A stretch of 64,000 bases of DNA from Ichthyophis bannanicus (lineage: Eukaryota > Chordata > Amphibia > Gymnophiona > Ichthyophiidae): positions 1,072,431,640 through 1,072,495,639 of the forward strand of contig CM066031.1 of assembly GCA_033557465.1 (NCBI GenBank), written 5' to 3'. The position numbers and the translations under genes were made by a program. The notes beneath the pieces were generated by a model. That model had not been told where the DNA came from. It saw only the letters and a program-made list of their open reading frames with translations, and did no database searches. The first letter of the stretch is position 1, and every line of letters begins with the position of its first letter. Below are positions 56,333-64,000 of the stretch, piece after piece.

Positions 56333-57386
56333 GTTTACTAAAGGGCATTAAGGGAGCAAGTGTGCACCTGTTATCAGCACCCTTGTGTCTTTAAGGCTGT
56401 GAAAAAGCTGCATTAACGAGCTTTAAAGGATCCTGCCGCGTTAACATTAAGCGGAGAGAGGGCGTTAACAGGGCGGAGAGTGGGCGTTGACAGTGGGTGC
56501 TCCCTTAACACCTGTTGTGTAAGTGTATGTTAGAGCCTAATGGCAAGTAAAACTTCGCGGAAAGGGTGTATTTTGAGGAGAGACAGCCTATTTAAATGTG
56601 TGCAATGTGATGTGCAGACCAGGGAGCCCAAGAGGGTGATAGTAGTGCTTCATTAGCAGCAACAGCATAGTGCTCAAGTATAAAGGGCTCTATGTTTATG
56701 GTGCAAAGGAGGTGACATGTTGGTCATGTAGGGGGGTTGCTGGTGCACAAGGACAACCAGACAGCTGCCCAGGTGGCACATCTGTGATATCCATCATCCA
56801 CATCGACATAGGTGGTACACAGACATGCTGCTGCTGTGGAAAGTTGATGTACCACATGGGGCAGTCCAAGGGTTCCTGGCACCCTAGGCAGAGACCCTGG
56901 CTGGGCCCACCCCCACTGCCACTGAACCAGCTCCGGAGGAAGAGGCAAATAGCGCCAGCAGCTGTAGCGCTACAGGGAGCTGCAAAATGCAGATGCCTGG
57001 GAAAATACCACAGTTGCAGCTGTCCACCTCTCCCTCCCCCCGAATGTATCAGTGGCAGATAGGGGATGGGGTTCTGGTAGCGGGAGTTAGTTGGGGGGGG
57101 GCGACGTGGTTGTCAATGTGTGCCTCTGCCCCCCCCCCCATCCAGATCTGGTGCTCTAGGCATCCACCAAAGCTGCATGATGGACGGGCTGGGACTGTGC
57201 ACCACATATACTAACAGCATACTGGCATGTCAGCATGGTATGTGGGTGTTGGCAGTGGTGCAGCAGCACCCGCCTGCAGCAGACAAAACCCATGTCCTAG
57301 TCCTGTGTACCGTTCGCATCACAACATGTGCCAAGATCTGTCTGATGGGGAACATGTCATTCCCAGGGACTGCTGCATCCATATGG

Positions 57387-57455
57387 TAGTTCTGTGGCTC
57401 AGCATATAAAGCCAGTGTGTATATGAGTGGAGTATCACAGATTCAAGACCAGGCT
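57387..57455 (+). other. tRNA-like module 1 in element C
   Basis: TCTGTGGCTCAGCATATAAA (57391) and AGATTCAAGACC (57439-57450). A weak B box; collinear with module 1 in B. Confidence 0.35.
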
Positions 57456-58944
57456 GTGGATCATGTCTTGCATGTCCCTTTGGGTAAACCTTAGCCTATA
57501 GTGCAGGTACAGCAGCAGCAGCATGTGCAACCCAAGCCCCAATGAATTGGTCATCAAGACAGACAGACTCCACTATCTGCAGCTGGATGGAAGGGCAAAC
57601 TGATAGCACCGGCACACTGAGCGGTCATTAACAATGCATGTGAATGTGAGAGCACGCTACTAGTGTCTGCACAATGAGAACATGTTAACAATGTTTGAGC
57701 TGATATGGAGACCAAAGTGGCAGGCAGGAATGCCAACCATCCCCACTTTTGCACAACGCGGCGATATGAGTGAGTGTTTGTGTGTGTATGTCTCTCCAGA
57801 GTTCTGTAGCCTTCTTTACTGTATTGTGCCTTGCATTGCTTAGGCTGTTCCGAATGTTAGTCTGCAAATGTGCATGGTGAGGAGCAGAGGATTGTGGGTA
57901 TGGCCTGAAACAAAGCAGTTTGCCCAGGATGTGTCTGCATCGGAGGTAGGATCAATGGCTGAGACCTCATAGTACCCATCTACCACATTCATGGCCTGGG
58001 TGGCCACAACAGTTTACATTGCAAGGGTACTCTTACTCGACAAATCTGCGACCATGGCAAAGCTATGTGTCCACATAGTGCTATATCGTGTCCAACTCCA
58101 GTGATGTGGGTACTCTCTCTCTCCTGGGAGCCCAATCACTGTGCCAAATGCTGGATGACCATGCTGTTTGTCCCATGCCAGGTTGTACATGGTCACTCTG
58201 TGCACATGCATTGTGTGCTGACTGGCTACAGTTGGTATGTGCATGGCTGAAACAACCCTGTTGTGGGCAGCAGGTACAGTCTGACCTTGTTTGCTGTGGT
58301 GGATTTGTAGTCCCAGCTGGTTGGGACAGCAGTTGTTCCTGGTCTGCTCACTGTGGTCATGACAGGACCAGCAGGATGGTAGCAGCAGCAGCCCCATGCA
58401 AGCCTAGAGGCCCCTCACTGCATTTGGCATCCATAGCATCGGCTGTTGCAACATTGGGCACTGACATGCACTATTCTAGGAGGGTCCCTGTCCAACAGGA
58501 GGAGGACACAGATGTGACAGGTGCCTATGGCATGCAGCAATTGTGCAGGAAATAAGGTGAGTAGCATAACACATTGCAGATAATAACTACTACACACTGG
58601 CAGTGATGTGGTTCTGCGGCACGGCCAGCAGAGACCATCTCTAGCAGTGCAAGCTCTGGGGACCAGGTGCCGATTCTCACTCTCAGGGTGACCGCAGAAA
58701 CTTCTCAGTAGCATGGTTTGTAGCTGCTCTGTGCTTGTATCACACACTGTCAGGTCATCTTACTGAGCTGAGGTAAGGGATCAGTGCATTCTCTATTTTA
58801 TATTCAGCTGCAGACTGCTGTTCTGCATGTGCTGTGCAACATGAGTACTGGAGGGGCTAACCTATACAGGCACACACAGCAAACATTTTAGGCAGTGACC
58901 TGCAGTCTCTCTGAATCCAGCCATTGCTATGCAGAGAGATGTGG

Positions 58945-59008
58945 CGGTCTAGCTTACTGGTTAGTGCAATGTCTCCATAAGCAACGGACAGGGGTTTGAT
59001 TCCCACTT
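58945..59008 (+). other. tRNA-like module 2 in element C
   Basis: A box TCTAGCTTACTGGTTAG (58948-58964) and B box GGGGTTTGATTCCC (58991-59004) with tRNA-like spacing. It is the best preserved of the modules. Confidence 0.55.
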
Positions 59009-59235
59009 GTTACTTTGGTGACTGTGTGCTTGCTATTCAGTTCAATTTCATGCCTGTAACAGTCCTGGCTCTGCTGTGACTGGCAGACACATATCCTTAT
59101 AGTTCTGGCCACAATTTGAGTCAGCAAAAAGACTATTCACCAGCATGCCCTTCTGAGAGCATGGCTTTATTGGCTCTGCTGCAGTCCATTGCAGGGGGTC
59201 AAATATGTTCATCCTGCAGCTATCTGGCAACTGCT

Positions 59236-59530
59236 TGAAAGTGTGGTGTAATGGTCATGGCACTGGGTTGGAACCCAGGATACTAGGGTTTGAGGCCCAC
59301 TAGCACTCCTTTTGTGACAATTTGGAAGGTTTTACTGTGGCATTTAATGCATGCCACAACCTTAATGGATTGCCCACACCTCCTTGTGATCTTGGGCAAC
59401 TCACTTAACCCTCCATTGCCTCAGTTGACTGCAGGTTATTATAGTCCCAGTTTTTCATCAGACATTACCACTTTTTCAATACAATGTAACCCAACGTGAC
59501 TGCACTGATGCAGTGGTATACTAACAGACA
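59236..59530 (+). mobile_element. tRNA-derived SINE variant inside element C
   Basis: Head GTGTGGTGTAATGGTCATGG, B-box GGGTTTGAGGCCC, core GGGCAACTCACTTAACCCTC and tail GTAACCCAACGTGACTGCAC. It shares core and tail with the SINE at 55539 but has a different tRNA-like head and about 90 extra bases. Confidence 0.6.
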
Positions 59531-60470
59531 GTTACATGCATACAGCTGTAACCTATTTGTGCAACATGTGTCAGGTATGATGACATGACTGTAATTGTAG
59601 GCTTCATCATATCTCTGCATTACATGCAGACACATCCTACCCCTCAGCCACCTGCAGGTATCAAATCATGTCCGTATGTGCCCCTTTTGTCCAGCTGTTG
59701 TATGGTGGTTGGGTGGCTGGGACAGATATGAGACCCACATGTCTGGTGTCAGGGCTTACATGTGGCACTGGCATACATTTTTCCCACACAGTACAAATGC
59801 GTTGGGGATAGCACCTCCAATACATCGGTGCTGCCAGCCAATGCCACACATTCCTCTGCTACCTCCTTCCTTGAGCCCATCCATCAGCCTCTGGCAGCTA
59901 TGTGCAGTCATGTCTTCTCATGCAAGCTGCTACACCATGGCCTACACAAGTACTCTTTTCTGCATTTGGATGCTTCACTCACACCTCTCTTATGCCCGAT
60001 CTGCATGTCGCCACTCCTGCTCTTTTCACTGCACACATCCTGCAACTTCTGACTCCGCTGGGGGACATATCTTCCCCATCCTATGCCGTTTTACATTGAC
60101 ACCCCCAGTGCATTGGTATAGCTGCCTCCCACATGCTCATCCAAATTACTGGCTGCTATGTAGGGTGCCCATGGATCTGGCAAGTCTATCAGCTCCCACC
60201 TGTCCTTCCATCCATCAACTTTACATTGACTTTCCTTGATGCTCCCTTATCCAGCATTAGGGTGACAGCCGTTTTTGGAGGATAAGGTGCATGCTTGACA
60301 CCTTGATGCCTGATGTCCTGTTAACGCATGTTAAATGGTCCATTGCACCCTTACCACCGGAATGTCTCCTACCTGCCCAGAGGCTTTTTTGCATGTAAAA
60401 CCACTTATCGCTGCCGTTAATGCTCGATAACGCCTGCTACCTTAATGCCTTTTAGTAAACATACCCTCTA

Positions 60471-60660
60471 GTCTTACAAAACTCCTTAATACCAAGATTG
60501 TCAACAGCCTACCACCCTGCAATCTCAAAGAAGCAGGAACATAGGGAATCACTTTCATAGACAAATAACAAGGAGCCATATTATGCAATGAACAAAACAC
60601 TAGCATAAAATATTAAGCTTAATTTGATTTGCATTGGCTCCATATACAGTTTCAATCTCA
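60471..60660 (-). pseudogene. L2 C-terminal fragment, right half
   Basis: Continues the fragment at 56150-56332 across element C. The minus strand frame includes QIKLSLIFYASVLFIA and GSLLFVYESDSLCSCFFEIA, with stops. Confidence 0.4.
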
Positions 60661-60879
60661 CAGCTTTATTCTGGAACAACTGTGGATAAGTGTTTTAGTA
60701 GTGTGTTTAGAAAGGAAGGAGTGAATTTTGTTCATGTCAAAGAGAAAGAAATGATAGGTTTTAGCTATCTGTTGGATATGTGTGGGGAAGAAGAGGGAGG
60801 AATAGAAGATGACCCTAATGTTCCAGGCTGAGGAAACGAAGTAGAAGAGTGTTATCAAAAGAGATATAGAAAAAGGAGG
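60661..60879. other. Unassigned
   Basis: A/G-rich, ends in a G-run at about 60882-60893. No gene recognised. Confidence 0.3.
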
Positions 60880-61535
60880 AAGGGGGGGGGGAGGAGGGAG
60901 GAGGATTTAGGGGGAAAATAAGAAGTTTGATTTTGGCCAAGCCACTAGTTTCAGACGGCGGTGAGATGTCCAGGCAGCGATGTCAGATATACAAGCAGCG
61001 ATACGGGCTTGGAGTGATAGAGAAATGTCAGATGTAGATAGATAGATTTGAGAGTCATCGGCATAAAAATGATACTGAAAGTCAGGGGAGGAGATGAGAG
61101 CACCAAGGGACTGGGTTTAGAGAGAGAAAAGGAGCAGGCCAAGAACAGACCCTTTGGGTACAACAACTGAGAGTAGGATAGCAGTAGAGGAGAAACTACC
61201 AGAACAAACACGGAAAGAATGATGGAAGAGATAAGAAGAGAATCATGACAGCACAGATTCCCTAAAACCAAATGAGGACAATGTGTCGAGGAGAAGGTGG
61301 TGGTCAATAGTGTCAAAAGCAGCAGAACGTTCAAAGAGAATGAGGACTGAGTAAAGGCCTTTGGATTTAGCCTGGAAAAAGTCGCTTGAGACTTTGGCAA
61401 GAGCTGTTTCAGTAGAATGTAAGGGGCGAAATCCAGATTGAAGTAGATTGAGAGCTTGCGAGGAGAGAAATTCAAGGCAATAGCAGAGAACTGCACATTC
61501 AAGAAGTTCGGAAATTAAAGGAAGAAGAGAGATGG
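60880..61535 (-). pseudogene. L2-type LINE reverse transcriptase fragment
   Basis: The minus strand, across frames, reads SAAFDTIDHHLLLDTLSSFG (motif A, about 61290-61320), SSYLFHHSFRVCSGSFSSTA, VVPKGSVLG and FYADDSQIYLSTSDIS (catalytic YADD, about 61050). Then comes LQARIAACISDIAAW. Frameshifts and stops; no endonuclease. Immediately followed on the right by the tail of another L2 copy. Confidence 0.75.
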
Positions 61536-61540
61536 GTCAA

Positions 61541-64000
61541 TTATTTATTTATTTATTAATTTTATTTATTTGACATCTTTTATATACCGCACTATTTATA
61601 ATCAGTGCGGTTTACATATAACAAGAAAACATCAGATAAGATACATATTATCTGTTTTTTACATGGAACAGGAACAAAAAACTTGGGTAACCAGGATAAT
61701 TATTTACAATGAATAATAGTCATTGAACTATATACATATGGACGGTATATTGCATGAGAAGAACCTTTTTAGTATGAGAGAGAGGTATGAAGTGTTACTG
61801 GGTTAGCAGAGGTTACGTGTTAATAACGGGATTGTTGCTATTTGAGTGAGTTTGTGTTACTGTGTTCTCTGGGAAATATTTGATGAAAAGGTGATGCTTC
61901 AAGGCCTTTTTAAACTGGGAGAGATCAGCGATGGCCCTAATGTGTGGTGGGAGGGTGTTCCAAAGTTTTGGAGCGCATAAACTGAAGGATCGGTTTACAG
62001 TTGCGGAGATGTATCTTAAGGACTCTTTTGGAACCATTAGCATGTTTAATTCCGTGGTTCTTCTAAGCCTGTTGGAAGGGATTGGTTGGATCATCTCTGA
62101 TAGTGATGAGGGAGCAAGTCCTTTGTGAGCTTTGAAGGCTAGTAGCAGGGTCTTGAAGGTGATTCTCGCTTGGATAGGGAGCCAGTGTAATTGTTTCAGG
62201 AGAGGTGTTACATGTTCTCTTTTAGGTACCCCGAAAAGCACTCTTGCTGCGCTGTTTAATGCTAGTTGAAGAGGGTTAAGGGTAGATTGGGGGAGCCCCT
62301 GTAATATACAGTTTGCGAAGTCAAAGTGCGGGATAATTAGAGCCTGGTAGACCGTACGGAAATCATCTGGATCAATCAGTTGGCGGAAGTGTCTGAGGGA
62401 GCGAATCTTGAATAAACTGACCTTACAGTGTTGGTTATGTGGGTCTTCATATCTAGATTCTGATCCAGAGTCACTCCAAGGTATCGGATGTGGGATTTTA
62501 CTTGCAGCTTGGCATCTTGAACCTCAAGGAATGTGGGTGGTGTGAACTTAGTGTTCCTTGAGATAAAAAGAACCTCTGTTTTTTTGTTCTGGATTCTGAG
62601 ATTTTGAGTCAGTAGCCAATTTGAAATGGCGTTAAAACAGTTGGTTATGGGGGTGAGGTTCATCTTATCTATGCAGAACGGCATATATAGTAACACGTCA
62701 TCAGCATAGATCATATAGTTGACATTGAAGGACCTGATAATGGTGCATATAGGTTGCATGTAGATGTTAAATAATAGTGATGACAAAGAGGAACCTTGCG
62801 GGACTCCTTGTCCTTGGTGAAACGAATCTGATGTTTCACCATTTGAGCGAACCTGCTGCCATCTCTCTGAGAGGTATGAGTTGCACCATTTGAGAGCACT
62901 TCCACAAAGGCCCTTCTCTCTTAGGCGGATAATAAGAAGATCGTGACAGACCGAGTCAAAAGCAGCCGCAATATCTAAAAAGATGAGAACAAAGCCCTGT
63001 TTGATGTTATCGATACCGGAGTTTAGGCTGTTGAGAAGTGAGGTGAGGAGCGTTTCGACCCCGTGGGATTCCCTGAATCCATGTTGACAGGTATCCAAAG
63101 GCGCTTCAGTGTCGATATGGTCTTGTAGTTGTCTGTAGGCTATTTTTTCAATTATTTTAGCAAGAGTGGGTATGCTAGAGATGGGTCGGTAAGAGTCTGT
63201 TTTTTGTGGATCTAACTTGAGGTTTTTTAGTAGAGGTCTGATAGAAGTCTGTTTGAGGGCAGCAGGGAATGAGCCTGTGTCAAATGATAGACTTATGATC
63301 TTGGATATTATTGGAGCAAGCTCTTTGCGAAGGTCCTTTATCCAAAAGGCTGGACAAGGATCAGTATGTGCTGTGGATAAGTTGAGAGATGAGATTATAT
63401 CTTCAATTAGCTTCAAAGAAGGGGTGGAGAATGAAGCTAAAGGAGCTGGGAGCCCATGAATATTCGGGACAGGGGGTATTGTAATTTTATTTGTACAGCA
63501 CATCTTAGATTGTATGTATAGAGCATATTCTTGTGGGTTAATTTCACACTGGTGTTCCGGTGAAGGTTCCTTGGCTAATTTTTTGACAAGCATAAATAGG
63601 TCGTGGGGTTTATTTATAGCACGTTTCAGGATGTCTGTATGATATAGTCTCATTTTTTCTGAAATGGCTTTACGGTGGGCATCAAGATGTTACATGTATG
63701 CGGTCTGATTGGTATTGGTGCGTGACCTCCTCCATTTCTTCTCGAGCTTTCGCAAAAGTTTTAGGGATTCTTTCAGATCTGATGTAAACCAAGGTGCCGT
63801 AGCTTTTCTTTTTGAGGGCTTGTTTCTGGGTGGACGAGATGAAATGCGGTTGAGTCTGTTGTTCCAGGAAGTGATAATCTCTTCCAGGTTTAGGGTAGAG
63901 TCTTTAAAGAGTGCGTCAGTTTCATCGAGGATCTGTTCCTTGTTAAAAGGTTGGAAGCTTCTGGATGTGGTATTTGCATATTTGTTTAGGTCCTTGTCAT
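61541..64000 (-). mobile_element. L2-type LINE, runs off the right edge
   Basis: The 3' end at 61541 is a TTTA-rich run. Just inside, the minus strand has a hairpin (CCGCACTGA ... TAGTGCGG) typical of L2-type tails. The RT is largely open. The 5' end, with the endonuclease, must lie beyond 64000. Confidence 0.85.
61813..64000 (-). pseudogene. L2-type ORF2: linker, reverse transcriptase and C-terminus
   Basis: From the right: KATAPWFTSDLKESLRLLRK (about 63780), then a 425-codon frame (62376-63653). That frame has AFWIKDLRKELAPIISKIIS, SYRPISSIPTLAKIIEKIAY, QHGFRESHGVETLLTSL and motif A FVLIFLDIAAAFDSVCHDLL. Next are GQGVPQGSSLSSLLFNIYM and catalytic YMIYADDVLLY, then VKSHIRYLGVTLDQNL. The C-terminus HVTPLLKQLHWLPIQARITF and LCAPKLWNTLPPHIRAIADL (61813-62241) is in another frame, so a frameshift lies near 62240-62380. 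RT catalytic residues are intact. This is the best preserved LINE coding region in the window. Confidence 0.85.

Larger units (their letters stand above)
56336..60467 (+). mobile_element. Harbinger-family non-autonomous element C
   Basis: Left end GGGGTATGTTTACTAAAGGG, right end CTTTTAGTAAACATACCC, flanked by CTA (56333-56335 and 60468-60470). About 4.1 kb; no transposase or Myb domain. The interior is collinear with B (CATAGTGC-CAAGTAT near 56665, the block near 57180-57330, the block near 59990-60170). A SINE lies at 59236-59530. Inserted in an L2 fragment on the minus strand. Confidence 0.75.

Overview
The window is about 64 kb of vertebrate nuclear DNA built almost entirely of transposable elements. 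I recognise no host protein-coding gene, rRNA, true tRNA gene or CRISPR array. The mix is PIF/Harbinger DNA transposons, CR1 and L2 LINEs, RTE-like and R4/Dong-like LINE remnants, a Penelope-like element, a DIRS-like element, tRNA-derived SINEs and solo LTRs. That mix suggests an amphibian or sauropsid. Several consensus-like tails recall caecilian amphibian genomes, but that is recollection and not proof.

Region 1 (1-19261) appears to belong to one very large PIF/Harbinger-type transposon whose left end lies outside the window. It has the two-gene divergent layout of this superfamily. A Myb/SANT-like protein is on the minus strand (7144-7918). A DDE transposase is on the plus strand (exons 8983-9805 and 11227-11595, joined across a canonical intron). 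Between them lies a 0.4 kb promoter region packed with GCGCATGCGC-like palindromes. The rest is long non-coding arm sequence. It ends in a 318-bp tandem repeat carrying tRNA-like promoter boxes and a right terminus that matches the inverted repeats of smaller family members later in the window.

Region 2 (19.2-37.9 kb) is a graveyard of older elements: an RTE-like LINE, SINEs, CR1 copies, two solo LTRs with 4-bp target duplications, hAT-like and other MITEs, and an R4/Dong-like LINE split by a CR1 insertion and an L2 insertion.

Region 3 (37.9-60.5 kb) holds three smaller transposons (A, B, C) with termini close to GGGGTATGTTTACTAAA, and later insertions sit inside two of them. A contains a Penelope-like element arranged as a head-to-head pair with a perfect 14-bp target duplication. 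B contains a DIRS-like deletion derivative with 113-bp inverted terminal repeats and itself sits exactly in the 3' tail of an L2 copy, with a TTA duplication. C sits in another L2 fragment. The right parts of B and C resemble the right arm of the large element, so all four look like one family. Each of A, B and C also contains tRNA-like A/B-box modules.

Region 4 (60.5-64 kb) holds two L2-type LINE copies on the minus strand; the second runs off the right edge.

All positions were read by eye. Boundaries without a stated target duplication are approximate, and family names rest on remembered protein motifs and not on a database search.
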